Origin: Acinetobacter sp. CS-2
Lineage (GTDB): Bacteria; Pseudomonadota; Gammaproteobacteria; Pseudomonadales; Moraxellaceae
DNA length: 64,000 nt
Assembly: GCF_016599715.1 (NCBI RefSeq)
Contig: NZ_CP067019.1
Span: 806,001-870,000, forward strand
Reading direction: 5' to 3'
Position numbers and translations under genes: made by a program. Shown piece after piece: positions 9,889 to 19,061 of the stretch. The notes under the pieces are model-generated. The model worked only from the letters and a program-made list of their open reading frames with translations, was not told the origin of the DNA and ran no database searches. Each line of letters begins with the position of its first letter. Position 1 is the first letter of the stretch.

Positions 9889-9970
9889 AGTATTTATTTT
9901 ATAGCGCTATCTGCTGTATTGAATACCTGTGATAATGGGCACTTAAAGCAATGTGCCCAGAGTAAAGATC

Positions 9971-10774
9971 ATGATTGACGAAGATGATTTCGATTTCGAC
10001 CAACCCGTTACCCGTATTAAACAAAATACTGCGATTCAAAAACAATTGGGCAGTCAGATTTTAAAAGATGCTGAGCAGTACCTTGAAGAGATATCGGCAG
10101 ATGAGCATGTACTTTTAATCAATACCCTATTGGGCTTGGCAGAGCAAGATGCTTACTTCCAAGTCTTGGCTGATGAACTTGATCAACCGATTGGGGCAAA
10201 AGTGGCCAATGATGCCTTAAACCTGATGCACTTTTGGCCTGCTATTCACCAGTTTGAAGATTTAGAACAATTTAATTTACTCGACATTATTAACAGCGAA
10301 CATTTCCAAACCGAAATGCTTAAAGCTTTTGACGCTTTAGAGATTGATGAAAATATCAAAGTGAAGCGCCGTCTTGTGTTGCTTGAAAGTTTTAAAATGT
10401 ACAAACTCGGCTTCTATAGTGGTTGCATTCCAAATGTTTACGCACAACTAGAAGGCATCTTGACCGATGTCCTGATTGAGGCGGGTTTTTTAAAACAAAA
10501 TGCAACCAAGTTTGTTGATGTTTATAAAATTGTCCCAGGCTTAAAGAGTAATGAAATTAAAAGCTTGTGGCACAAATCTAAAATTGCGAATGAAATGAAT
10601 CCATACTTTGCTGAACTTGCCGCTTATAAAAAGGATAGCAGTTCAACCGTGAGCATGACCCGGCATAACATTCTGCATGGTACCGATCTGAATCATTTTA
10701 ATCAGGGACGCAGTTTTGTCTTGTTTATCTGGCTGTTTTCTGCGCTGAGTTTTATGGGGACGCTTAAGTACTGA
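9971..10774 (+). CDS. Hypothetical protein
   Basis: I do not recognise a family. The ATG at 9971 gives 267 residues; an in-frame GTG at 9953 would add six. The N-terminus is acidic (MIDEDDFDFD), and the rest looks largely helical and soluble. Near the C-terminus a segment reads SMTRHNILHGTDLNH, whose RHxILHG pattern resembles the end of some HEPN-like or DUF4145-type RNase-fold proteins, but this is only a resemblance. A short hydrophobic end (FVLFIWLFSALSFMGTL) closes the protein. The gene stands alone. Confidence 0.65.
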   Translation: MIDEDDFDFDQPVTRIKQNTAIQKQLGSQILKDAEQYLEEISADEHVLLINTLLGLAEQDAYFQVLADELDQPIGAKVANDALNLMHFWPAIHQFEDLEQFNLLDIINSEHFQTEMLKAFDALEIDENIKVKRRLVLLESFKMYKLGFYSGCIPNVYAQLEGILTDVLIEAGFLKQNATKFVDVYKIVPGLKSNEIKSLWHKSKIANEMNPYFAELAAYKKDSSSTVSMTRHNILHGTDLNHFNQGRSFVLFIWLFSALSFMGTLKY

Positions 10775-10965
10775 ACAAGCTGATCTAAACAATATTCGGC
10801 TTAAAGCCGCTGGGTTTGGGTGAGCTTATATACTGAATGGATCGCGGAGATAGAGGGAACTTTTAACGTTCACAACAGATAAAGTATGTATCTCTTTTCT
10901 ATGGTTTTGATCAGCAGGGGTGCTGTTCAGCCAAATTTTATTGTTGTTTATGGCACATCGAAATT

Positions 10966-11004
10966 CTCGAACTTGAGTTTAGGGGAGTTATACTCAAGTT
11001 CGAG
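10966..11004. repeat. Perfect 13-bp inverted repeat
   Basis: CTCGAACTTGAGT at 10966-10978 pairs with ACTCAAGTTCGAG at 10992-11004 across a 13-base spacer. It lies between two converging genes. No T run follows directly on either strand, so it is either a weak terminator or another structured element. Confidence 0.6.
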
Positions 11005-11051
11005 GATTCCGTAGCCAAATTTTTTAAATTACTATACAAATCTCATGAAGC

Positions 11052-11246
11052 TTATAGTTCACGCCAGACTTTATTTTCATCTTGCAAAGAAACAGTAAAA
11101 TTAAAGTCGGTATCGTCTGATACCAGCAGGCTGGTCGGTGTTTGCATAATGACTTTTAAGATCGTGCCTTGTTCAAAAACGAGAGGACTGCAGTTCTCTT
11201 TTTCCAAGGTCACAGGTTTTAATAATTCGATGATTAAATTTTCCAT
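11052..11246 (-). CDS. Small hypothetical protein (64 aa)
   Basis: A short acidic protein of unknown function. The ATG is preceded by a strong ribosome binding site (GGGGGAAG, about 5 bases away), which is the main support for a real gene. The sequence alternates short strands (VIMQTPTSLLVSDD, FNFTVSLQD), as in a small beta-barrel fold, with no signal peptide or motif. It stands alone on the minus strand. Confidence 0.6.
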   Translation of the reverse strand: MENLIIELLKPVTLEKENCSPLVFEQGTILKVIMQTPTSLLVSDDTDFNFTVSLQDENKVWREL

Positions 11247-11806
11247 TGCACTTCCCCCTAGATCTTATAAATTAGGTTAATAGTATCATAAATTGGTAAA
11301 TATTTAACCAATCCTATCAGTCTTGAGAACTAAATCCAAAAACAAATGGATGAAAAATACGATATAGTTCACATATTCTATATTAAAATGAGATAAAATT
11401 AAAACTTATATTTTGATTTAGCTCCGGTTTTTCAAATATTTCCATAAAATCTCTATGGATTTAATGGCTGGATTATTTTTAAGCAAATTTTAATTTGTTC
11501 CGTCTATGCTGGGGCAAAATCTGACTAAAAGTCACCTCTGCTGCATTGGATGCGATATGCAGCAGATTTTAGGCTGAACTGGCGTGATAAAAACCTCATC
11601 ACAGGGCGAATGAAGCATACAACTTGATTATAAGAGGCATCATTCAAAGAAAATGAATTCACCTGAAAAAACATTTCACAAACAGTCTATAAGTTGCTAC
11701 AAAGATGAAAAGACGAGAATAATAGCCGCTTCATCCATCCAGTCTAAATGGGTCGGGTGGTTGATTGGCAAGTTTGAAACTAAAAATAAAGGAATAACCC
11801 TAACTG
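11247..11806. other. Intergenic region upstream of sbmA
   Basis: A 560-bp AT-rich gap between divergent genes. It holds small inverted repeats (for example CCATA/TATGG near 11440-11457) and a 53-codon open frame (11653-11814) overlapping the sbmA start, which I do not accept as a gene. No riboswitch or RNA gene is recognisable. Confidence 0.4.
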
Positions 11807-13003
11807 ATGTTTAAATCTTTTTTTCCTAATCCAAAGTGGTTCTTTTCATCGTTGGTACTCTGGTTTGTCATCAATATTGCATTGTGGTATTCCGGTGGAA
11901 GTGGCTGGGGAACATTTTTAGGCTTTGCACCGGGTTATGCCACTGCAGAATTACCTGTTGGCGTAAGCCGTTTTTGGGCACCTTCATTTTTATGGTTCTA
12001 TCTGTGGTTCATCGTTTCTACCGTTATTTTTGCGCTGTTCTGGCGCTTTAAATCCAGCAATCCATGGCAGGGCTGGTCGGTCTGGGGCTCGGCTTTTATC
12101 CTGTTCAATATCTGGTTTGCGGTGCAGGTCAATGTCGTGGTGAATGCCTGGTACAGCCCATTTTATGACCTGATTCAGAAAATGCTGAGTAGTGGTGGTG
12201 GTAATGTCAATCTACTTTACAGTGAAACCTTGACTTTCCTGTATGTCGCCATGGTCTATGTGACGATTGCCGTTTTTAACCTGTTCTTTGTCAGCCATTA
12301 TATCTTCCGGTGGCGTACGGCGATGAATGACTATTACACCGCGCATTGGGAACAGTTACGTTATATTGAAGGGGCTTCGCAGCGTATTCAAGAAGATACC
12401 ATGCGTTTTGCCAAAACCACCGAAAGTTTAGGGGTGAGTTTCATTCAGGCCCTGATGACACTCATGGCATTTTTACCGGTGTTGTTACAGTTATCATCGC
12501 ATGTGAAACAACTCCCGGTGATTGGTGAAATTCCTTATGCACTGGTCTGGGCTGCCATCAGCTGGGCGGTGCTTGGTACTGTAGTGTTGATGCTGGTCGG
12601 TTATAAATTGCCGGGTCTGGAATTTAATAACCAGAAAGTTGAAGCCGCTTACCGCAAAGAACTGGTTTATGGTGAAGACTATGCCGATCGTGCCGATCCG
12701 CTGACCTTAAAAGAATTGTTCAGCCGTGTGCGTTTTAATTATTTCCGCCTGTATTTCCATTATGCCTATTTCAACATGGTACGCATCTGGTACATGCAAC
12801 TGGACAATCTGTATGGCTTGTTTGTGCTGTTTCCAAGTATTGCCGCAGGGGCTATTACCTTAGGCCTTATGATGCAGATTGCCAATGTCTTCGGTAAGGT
12901 ACGCGAGTCCTTCCAGTATTTAATCGAGTCTTGGCCGACCATTATTGAATTGCTTTCGATTTATAAGCGTTTACGGGCATTTGAATCGACTTTGCATAAA
13001 TAA
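11807..13003 (+). CDS. sbmA: Peptide antibiotic transporter SbmA
   Basis: An inner membrane, proton-driven importer of the SbmA/BacA family, which takes up proline-rich antimicrobial peptides, microcins and related compounds. The 398 residues follow Escherichia coli SbmA from the first residues (MFKSFFP) almost to the end. Long identical blocks include [39 protein letters not shown] and [12 protein letters not shown]. About eight hydrophobic segments are visible and there is no ATPase domain, which separates it from the ABC fusions of the family. It is a single-gene unit with a terminator at 13027-13050. The natural substrate in Acinetobacter is not known from sequence. Confidence 0.95.
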   Translation: MFKSFFPNPKWFFSSLVLWFVINIALWYSGGSGWGTFLGFAPGYATAELPVGVSRFWAPSFLWFYLWFIVSTVIFALFWRFKSSNPWQGWSVWGSAFILFNIWFAVQVNVVVNAWYSPFYDLIQKMLSSGGGNVNLLYSETLTFLYVAMVYVTIAVFNLFFVSHYIFRWRTAMNDYYTAHWEQLRYIEGASQRIQEDTMRFAKTTESLGVSFIQALMTLMAFLPVLLQLSSHVKQLPVIGEIPYALVWAAISWAVLGTVVLMLVGYKLPGLEFNNQKVEAAYRKELVYGEDYADRADPLTLKELFSRVRFNYFRLYFHYAYFNMVRIWYMQLDNLYGLFVLFPSIAAGAITLGLMMQIANVFGKVRESFQYLIESWPTIIELLSIYKRLRAFESTLHK

Positions 13004-13026
13004 GGCATACTCAAATTGAGTAACAG

Positions 13027-13050
13027 AACCCGCATAATGCGGGTTTTTTT
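13027..13050 (+). terminator. Rho-independent terminator of sbmA
   Basis: The GC-rich stem AACCCGCA/TGCGGGTT is followed by a run of T. Confidence 0.88.
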
Positions 13051-13121
13051 ATAATGCTTTATATTTAACAATCATGAAAATGCTGAAGTATAGTAATTAA
13101 AAAGGGAAAGGGTCAGAAAAA

Positions 13122-14192
13122 ATGAAAAGGTTTTATGCATGGACTTCGCTTTGCTGTCTGGCCGTGACCAGTCCTCTAACATTTGCCAAAGAAATTCAAG
13201 GCATGTCTTTTTCTCATCAGGATTGGGAAGTGTATTGCAGTAATACCGGCACCTGTCGGGCAGCAGGCTATCAGGATGATTATCTGCAAAGCATGCCCGC
13301 CACAATCTTGTTGACCCGTAAAGCTGGAGCAAAACAAACTGTACAAGGGACATTTGCCTTATCCAGTTTTGATCAAGCCTTAGATAACAAGAAACTGAAT
13401 AATTTAAACTTTTTTATCAATCATCAGGATTATGGTCGAGTCAGGATTAACATTTCAGAGCAACTGCTCACAGGAGCGCTAAATAGCAAACAGCTCAATG
13501 CACTGTTACAACAGACTCGGAAAAAAGCGAACATCGTATTTAAAAATGCCTATTACACCTGGCAGGTTTCTGATGCAGGCATGACGGCTTCATTATTGAA
13601 AATGGATGATTTTCAACAACGTATGGGTACTGTAGGTGCTTTGGTCAAACCCGGCACTGCAGATGAGTCGAAAGTATTGGCAGCACAGCCTAAACGAGTA
13701 GTCACCAAAGTAAAAACCGCAGCAAAACCTTATTTAACACTACAGCCCAATAGCAGACAGTACCAAAACCTGCATAAGTTACTCATGGCTGCCCGGCCGA
13801 CACAGTCAGATGTAGCTGAATTTTGTGAAGGCATTTATGATGGAGATGGTGCCAAACCACAAGCGATTGAACTCTATAAGCTTACCAATAACAAAATTCT
13901 AGCTACCACTCTATGCTGGCGCGGAGCCTACAATGAAGGCTATGGGGCTTGGGTAATGAATCAATCTTTAACAGGCAAAGCCAGCTTTGTGACCGAATCT
14001 GCATCGGATTTTGCAGCAGGCGAAATCAGCAGTGCGCAAAAGGGTCGTGGTATTGGTGATTGCTGGAAGATCAGCGAATGGATTTGGCAGGGACAAGCTT
14101 TCATTCAAACTGTAGATCGCTGGTCTGGCATGTGTAAAGGTTTTGCCGGTGGTGCCTGGGATCTTGATTTAATTGAAGCCGTGGTGAAATAA
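13122..14192 (+). CDS. DUF1176 domain protein, exported
   Basis: A 356-residue protein with a signal peptide (hydrophobic residues 5-20, likely cleavage after TFA). The segment DWEVYCSNTGTCRAAGYQDD right after it is the hallmark of DUF1176, a family of periplasmic proteins of unknown role in proteobacteria. Further blocks fit the family: a basic linker near residues 190-205, and the end CWKISEWIWQGQAFIQTVDRW with paired Trp. Several cysteines may form disulfides in the periplasm. It stands alone, between sbmA and a lipoprotein gene. Confidence 0.85.
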   Translation: MKRFYAWTSLCCLAVTSPLTFAKEIQGMSFSHQDWEVYCSNTGTCRAAGYQDDYLQSMPATILLTRKAGAKQTVQGTFALSSFDQALDNKKLNNLNFFINHQDYGRVRINISEQLLTGALNSKQLNALLQQTRKKANIVFKNAYYTWQVSDAGMTASLLKMDDFQQRMGTVGALVKPGTADESKVLAAQPKRVVTKVKTAAKPYLTLQPNSRQYQNLHKLLMAARPTQSDVAEFCEGIYDGDGAKPQAIELYKLTNNKILATTLCWRGAYNEGYGAWVMNQSLTGKASFVTESASDFAAGEISSAQKGRGIGDCWKISEWIWQGQAFIQTVDRWSGMCKGFAGGAWDLDLIEAVVK

Positions 14193-14518
14193 CCCATTTT
14201 AATTTTAGCTTTTGAGTACGCCAGCTAGCTATTTATATAAAAGATTAAATTTTCATCGGTTTATGATGGAAATTGCCGAATAGTTTCAGGGATAACTAAA
14301 GCTTCACCAATCATAAAAAATTTTAAACTGGCTAAAAAGTGTTATCCCATTCGGATTTTCGTACTAAAACTTTTAAAAGATTGGCAGTTATTTTGCATTT
14401 TCAGGCAAAAAACTATCATTTAACTTGAAGGGAATTAATAATAAAATCAAAGTGCTATATTTGTGATTTTCCCAATTTTGATATATTTTTGAGTTACAGC
14501 ATCAGTGAGCATTAACAC
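14193..14518. other. Intergenic region upstream of the lipoprotein gene
   Basis: A 326-bp AT-rich gap. I see no gene, RNA or strong hairpin. It presumably holds the promoter of the gene at 14519. Confidence 0.35.
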
Positions 14519-15508
14519 GTGAATTTCAAAACATTCATCTTGATTGGCGGAGTGGGCATCACTTTACATGGCTGTACCAGTTTTAATGCTTTGAGTTCAG
14601 ATGATTCTGTTAAAAATTATGCTTCAGCACAGGAAATGATCGTTCAAAAAAATATCAACCAACCCAATGGACAGGCCAAAGAATATGTCTATTCATGGGG
14701 AGTAAAACAGAATGACAAAGAGCCGCAATCTTTATATCCCAGAAAATATTTAAACAATTACTGTTCTGCCAAGCAGGGCAAATTCACGCTGCTGTATAAG
14801 AGTTCCATGGCTCTGGTGAAGGATGCATCGGATAAAAAACGCTTGTCTGCATCCGGCAATGTCAAACAGGGCATAGGCGCCTATAAGTGTGTACAAAAGA
14901 ATGGACAGAGCTGGATTGCCTCTATTGAACCGGTGGCTGAACGTAAACTCAATGATGGTTCGGATGCACGGGCAGTCAGCTTACAGACCAGACTCATGTC
15001 GGCGGATGAAGCTAAAAAGTTTTATAAAAATATAAGTACAAATATTGCTGATAAAAAAATCATTTCCAATGATCAGGGCAACAAAAAAGCGCTCAATAAA
15101 ACTGCCCTTCAAAAAGAGGCTGAAGCCAAAAAAGAAGCAGATCTGAAAAAAGAAACCAAACTAACTCTGGAGTTGCCAGCAGCACAGCCGCTAAAAGTCG
15201 TGGAAAGTCCGCAACAGCAACAGATGAAATTTTACGTCGCTGCACGTCGTGATTTAAATAGTGGTAAAAATCAGATCTCTGCCTGTAATAATGCCCAGCG
15301 GGCTTATAACTATGGCAAGCTGCAAGGAACTGAGGGAACCCGGGTCTATACCGAATCGGGGATGCTAGTTGCACGTTGTTTAACCAGTGTACCCAGTTAT
15401 AGCAACCGCTTTTCTAATTCTAAAGCTCAAGCAACGCGAGTCTTGCAAAATTTAGCCGTGAATTACAATCACCGTGGGGCAAAAAATATGTTGAGGCAGA
15501 TGAAATAA
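14519..15508 (+). CDS. Putative lipoprotein of unknown function
   Basis: A 329-residue protein starting with GTG. The N-terminus has a lipoprotein signal, with a hydrophobic run followed by the lipobox LHGC, so Cys19 should be lipidated and the protein anchored in a membrane. The middle (residues about 190-225) is a Lys/Glu/Ala-rich helical stretch, and the C-terminal part (about 235-329) looks globular with paired Cys. I recognise no family. It ends 90 bp before the converging DJ-1-like gene, with a shared terminator between them. Confidence 0.75.
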   Translation: MNFKTFILIGGVGITLHGCTSFNALSSDDSVKNYASAQEMIVQKNINQPNGQAKEYVYSWGVKQNDKEPQSLYPRKYLNNYCSAKQGKFTLLYKSSMALVKDASDKKRLSASGNVKQGIGAYKCVQKNGQSWIASIEPVAERKLNDGSDARAVSLQTRLMSADEAKKFYKNISTNIADKKIISNDQGNKKALNKTALQKEAEAKKEADLKKETKLTLELPAAQPLKVVESPQQQQMKFYVAARRDLNSGKNQISACNNAQRAYNYGKLQGTEGTRVYTESGMLVARCLTSVPSYSNRFSNSKAQATRVLQNLAVNYNHRGAKNMLRQMK

Positions 15509-15530
15509 AAGCGATTTTGCTCATCTTCAT

Positions 15531-15568
15531 ACATTCATGTTCCATCATCATGGATGGAACATGAATGT
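15531..15568. terminator. Bidirectional hairpin terminator
   Basis: A perfect 16-bp stem (ACATTCATGTTCCATC and its complement, 6-base loop) sits between two converging genes. Confidence 0.65.
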
Positions 15569-15597
15569 TGAAATCTTCAAATCTGAATTCGGCAGGA

Positions 15598-16176
15598 TTA
15601 CAGGCTAATCGTTGCACCTAATGCTTTCACAAATTGTGCCATCCAAGCAGGGTGGGCAGGCCAAGCCGGTGCAGTCACCAGATGTCCGTCGGTGACTGCT
15701 TCAGTGACTGCGATATCGGCATATAAACCACCTGCAAGTTTGACTTCCGCTGCACATGCAGGGTAAGCAGAACAGGTTTTACCTTTAAGCACATCGGCAG
15801 CCGCTAAAAGCTGTGCGCCGTGACAGACGGCTGCAATCGGTTTTTGAACAGCATCAAATTCACGTACAATTTCCACCACGCGTGCATTCATGCGTAAGTA
15901 TTCAGGTGCACGTCCGCCCGGAATCACCAGTCCTACATAATCTTCGGTATTGACCGCAGTAAAATCATAATTAATAGCAAAGTTATGACCACGCTTTTCA
16001 CTATAGGTTTGTTCGCCCTCAAAGTCATGAATGGCTGTGGCGATGCTATCACCAGCTTTTTTATCCGTGCAAACCGCATGTACGGTATAGCCCAGACCGG
16101 TTAAAAACTGGAACGGCACCATAGTTTCGTAGTCTTCGGCATAGTCGCCCACCAGCATCAAGATTTGTTTAGCCAT
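15598..16176 (-). CDS. DJ-1/PfpI family protein
   Basis: A 192-residue protein of the DJ-1/PfpI superfamily (glyoxalase III, deglycase, protease-like or amidase-like members). The nucleophile elbow is visible as [13 protein letters not shown], with the reactive Cys followed by His. An upstream Gly/Pro-rich loop ([13 protein letters not shown]) is also typical. I place the start at the ATG at 16176 because GAGGG lies 8 bases upstream. A longer frame to 16224 lacks a good site. The exact activity cannot be told from sequence. Confidence 0.88.
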   Translation of the reverse strand: MAKQILMLVGDYAEDYETMVPFQFLTGLGYTVHAVCTDKKAGDSIATAIHDFEGEQTYSEKRGHNFAINYDFTAVNTEDYVGLVIPGGRAPEYLRMNARVVEIVREFDAVQKPIAAVCHGAQLLAAADVLKGKTCSAYPACAAEVKLAGGLYADIAVTEAVTDGHLVTAPAWPAHPAWMAQFVKALGATISL

Positions 16177-16409
16177 GATTTTTCCCTCTGTTTGGATATG
16201 ATTTATATAAAGTTTTATTTTCATTCACCATAGCATAAGCAGATGTCATTTTTAAAGATGGGGTGGCTTTCTTTAGTCGAAGCCAGAAAACGTTCAAATC
16301 ATCAGGTGGATAGACAAGCTGAAAAGAAGTTTGATTTTACAGAGTCATAACAGGCTGTACCCGGTAATTTATGATAAAAAGGCAGCAGTTCAGAATGGAA
16401 GTTTGCTTT

Positions 16410-16928
16410 ATGTTTTACTCTATTTTTACCACCGTTGGTCGTCGCTTTGCTCGAATCGGTTGTTCGGTTTTGATGGCAACTACGATTACGGGAACCACAC
16501 AAATTGCAATGGCCGGGCCAACGGTGGATCAGCTGAGTCATTGTCTGGTGAAATCCACCACGGCAGCAGATAAAACAACGGTGTTGCAATGGACCTTTGT
16601 CGCTTTATCTGCACATCCCGAATTGAAGAAATTCAGTAATGTGAATGAAGAGCAGAGAACTCAACTGGATCAAAACTTAGCGCAAGTATTGCAGCGGATA
16701 TTGGTGGAGCAATGCTCGAGTCAGACCAAAGCGGTCATTCAGGCCGAAGGTTTGCAGGCGGTGGGCGATAGTTTTCAGGAGCTTGGACAAATTACCGGTG
16801 ACGAAATTTTAGAAAATCCTGAAGTCAAAAGTCAGCTGAAAGGTGTGCTGCATTATGTCGATTTAAATAAATTGGTGATGACGTTTTTGACGCCGGATGT
16901 ATGGAATAAGTTGGGTCTGATTCGTTAG
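16410..16928 (+). CDS. Exported hypothetical protein
   Basis: About 172 residues from the ATG at 16410, which has GGAAG about 8 bases upstream; an in-frame ATG at 16371 is also possible. The N-terminus is a long signal peptide, basic then hydrophobic, likely cut after AMA. The mature part is helical (EEQRTQLDQNLAQVLQRILV, QAVGDSFQELGQI) with two cysteines that could pair in the periplasm. No family recognised. The last 97 codons and the sequence after the stop are repeated exactly at 17108-17580. Confidence 0.72.
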   Translation: MFYSIFTTVGRRFARIGCSVLMATTITGTTQIAMAGPTVDQLSHCLVKSTTAADKTTVLQWTFVALSAHPELKKFSNVNEEQRTQLDQNLAQVLQRILVEQCSSQTKAVIQAEGLQAVGDSFQELGQITGDEILENPEVKSQLKGVLHYVDLNKLVMTFLTPDVWNKLGLIR

Positions 16929-17580
16929 TTTAAATCCTCTCCCTAGCCCTCATCCTTTCTTGCGCTTCGTTTTAAAGCAGTGCTTTAAAACTTGCTTAGC
17001 AGAGGGAGCTGTACGTATCTGTATAATTTCGTGACAAAGTCTCCCTTTTTAAAAATGAGAGGCGAACGCTTGCGAAAGGGATTGTCCAAAAATAATTTGA
17101 GTAGCAATAATGTGAATGAAGAGCAGAGAACTCAACTGGATCAAAACTTAGCGCAAGTATTGCAGCGGATATTGGTGGAGCAATGCTCGAGTCAGACCAA
17201 AGCGGTCATTCAGGCCGAAGGTTTGCAGGCGGTGGGCGATAGTTTTCAGGAGCTTGGACAAATTACCGGTGACGAAATTTTAGAAAATCCTGAAGTCAAA
17301 AGTCAGCTGAAAGGTGTGCTGCATTATGTCGATTTAAATAAATTGGTGATGACGTTTTTGACGCCGGATGTATGGAATAAGTTGGGTCTGATTCGTTAGT
17401 TTAAATCCTCTCCCTAGCCCTCATCCTTTCTTGCGCTTCGTTTTAAAGCAGTGCTTTAAAACTTGCTTAGCAGAGGGAGCTGTACGTATCTGTATAATTT
17501 CGTGACAAAGTCTCCCTTTTTAAAAATGAGAGGCGAACGCTTGCGAAAGGGATTGTCCAAAAATAATTTGAGTAGCAATA
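16637..17580 (+). repeat. 471-bp tandem duplication
   Basis: Bases 16637-17109 and 17108-17580 read the same as far as I can compare by eye, with a two-base overlap (TA) at the junction, giving a 471-bp direct tandem repeat. Each copy holds the last 97 codons of the exported protein, its stop, and a REP-like tail with the perfect palindrome GTTTTAAAGCA-G-TGCTTTAAAAC (16969-16991 and 17440-17462) and a CTCCCT/AGGGAG pair. The second copy ends exactly where the AT-rich cassette begins. A recent duplication is likely; an assembly artefact is possible. Confidence 0.9.
17108..17399 (+). pseudogene. Duplicated 3' fragment of the exported protein gene
   Basis: This is the second copy of the C-terminal 97 codons of the gene at 16410-16928. 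It has no signal peptide. An open frame runs into it from the non-coding tail of the first copy (from a start-like codon at 16992), so a 135-residue chimeric protein could in theory be made. The upstream part is non-coding sequence read through by chance, so I call it a gene fragment. Confidence 0.75.
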
Positions 17581-17586
17581 TTTTTA

Positions 17587-17627
17587 TTTTAAGTTTATAA
17601 TTTTTATATAAATTTATAAACTTAAAA
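17587..17627. promoter_or_regulatory. 14-bp inverted repeat in the promoter of the ATPase cassette
   Basis: TTTTAAGTTTATAA (17587-17600) and its complement (17614-17627) flank a 13-base spacer and end 16 bases before the ATG at 17644. An operator bound by a regulator, or a hairpin in the leader, are both possible. Confidence 0.45.
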
Positions 17628-17643
17628 TTAATTAGGTGCAATA

Positions 17644-19061
17644 ATGATTGCAAACTATTCTATATCAAACTTTAAAGTTTTTTCTGAAAGTAACAAATTG
17701 AAGTTTGCTCCAATAACCTTGATTTATGGGCCAAACTCATCGGGGAAATCAAGTATTATTCAATCACTTTTAGTGTTAAAAAATCTTTGTTAAATGGACA
17801 AGTTAGCACGCCTTTAAAATCAAATAATGAATATTTCCAATTAGGTAGTTATACTTCAGTTGTAAATAATCATGATAAAACTAAAGACATAAATTTCGAA
17901 ATAAATACTGAAAATTCAAGTTTTAAGTTTGTTTATGGATTGATAGAAAATAATAATATAAAGTCTTCGTTCTTAAAAAATGTTAATTTGAAGGATAATA
18001 AAAAAAGAGAATATAACTTTGAGTGCAAAATAGATGATAAAAATTTTGGTTTTGATAGATTCCAATTAAAACTTGGAGAAAATTATGATGAATATATCAT
18101 TGACTCCTTTAAGGATACAATAAACCCTTTCGATTTTTTGCAAAAACAGTTTAATTCATTGGATGCGAGAAAAATTAAAAGAATATTTAAAGATATTCAA
18201 AATGAAACTGTTAAGAAAAGAGAGTCGAAGGTAATACCGATAGAAATTTTAAAAAGAATAAATCTTTCAAAATCACCAGTTCTTGGTGATTTTTCTGATA
18301 TAGAACAAATATTTAAACGTGTAATGGTAGACATAATAGAAAAAGATTTATCTGATAAAGAACAAAAGCTTAAATATATTTTAAATAATATTTCCTATAT
18401 TGGTCCTCTGCGTCCTCATCCTCAAAGGGTTTATTCTCTTGATAGTTTATATACTGACACTGTAGGACAAAAAGGGGAAAATTTCTTATCTTTTTTGGCT
18501 AAGGATAGTGAATATAAAAATAGTGTTAATAAAGTCTTAAAAGATTTTGGTATTAAATATGATATTGATATAACAAGAACAGATAATGAAATTATTGGTG
18601 ATACTTTATCTTTAATATTAGTTGATAGAAATACTAATCTTAAAACTACATTGGTAGATGTAGGTTTTGGAATTGGTCAGGTTTTACCAATTTTAATTGA
18701 AGGTTTAGTAAAAAAGCACAGCACTATATGTATAGAACAACCTGAAATCCATTTACACCCCAAATTACAAGCTGACTTAGCTAATTTCTTTGCTAAGGAT
18801 GTACTTTCAGATAAAAGTAATCAGTGGATAATTGAAACTCACAGTGAGTCATTACTTTTACGTTTTCAACGATTAATTAAGTATAAAGAACTAAACCCAG
18901 AACATATCTCAATAATTTATGTAAATCCCACTGCAGACGGTGCGGAAGTAATCCATATTCCGTTAGATGAAGATGGAGACTTTACTGTAGCATGGCCAAA
19001 TGGCTTTTTTGATGAGCGTTTAGATGAAATGTTTGGTGGTAATCCTTTTGGTGAAAAATAA
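17644..19061 (+). pseudogene. OLD/DUF3696-like AAA ATPase with a -1 frameshift
   Basis: The ATG at 17644 (AGGTG upstream) opens a frame with Walker A GPNSSGKSS at residues 29-37, then stops at 17791-17793. The rest continues in the -1 frame to 19061; one extra A in the A6 run at 17778-17783 would restore a 472-residue protein. The C-terminal part has the ABC-like signature GFGIGQVLP, Walker B ICIEQPEIHLHP, the H-loop ETHSE, and the ending WPNGFFDERLDEMF typical of DUF3696 ATPases. Such ATPases occur in phage-defence modules. The sequence A-AAA-AAT at the shift is a slippery type, so programmed frameshifting, phase variation, a true mutation or a sequencing error are all open. The partner gene overlaps by one base. 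Confidence 0.8.

Noticed and set aside
11653..11814. 53-codon open frame overlapping the sbmA start by 8 bases
   Set aside because: Weak ribosome binding site, several rare codons (ATA, AGA) and no recognisable family; more likely chance than a leader peptide.
16992..17399. Open frame of 135 codons
   Set aside because: It is a chimera of the non-coding tail of the first repeat copy and the duplicated gene end; no ribosome binding site or signal peptide.
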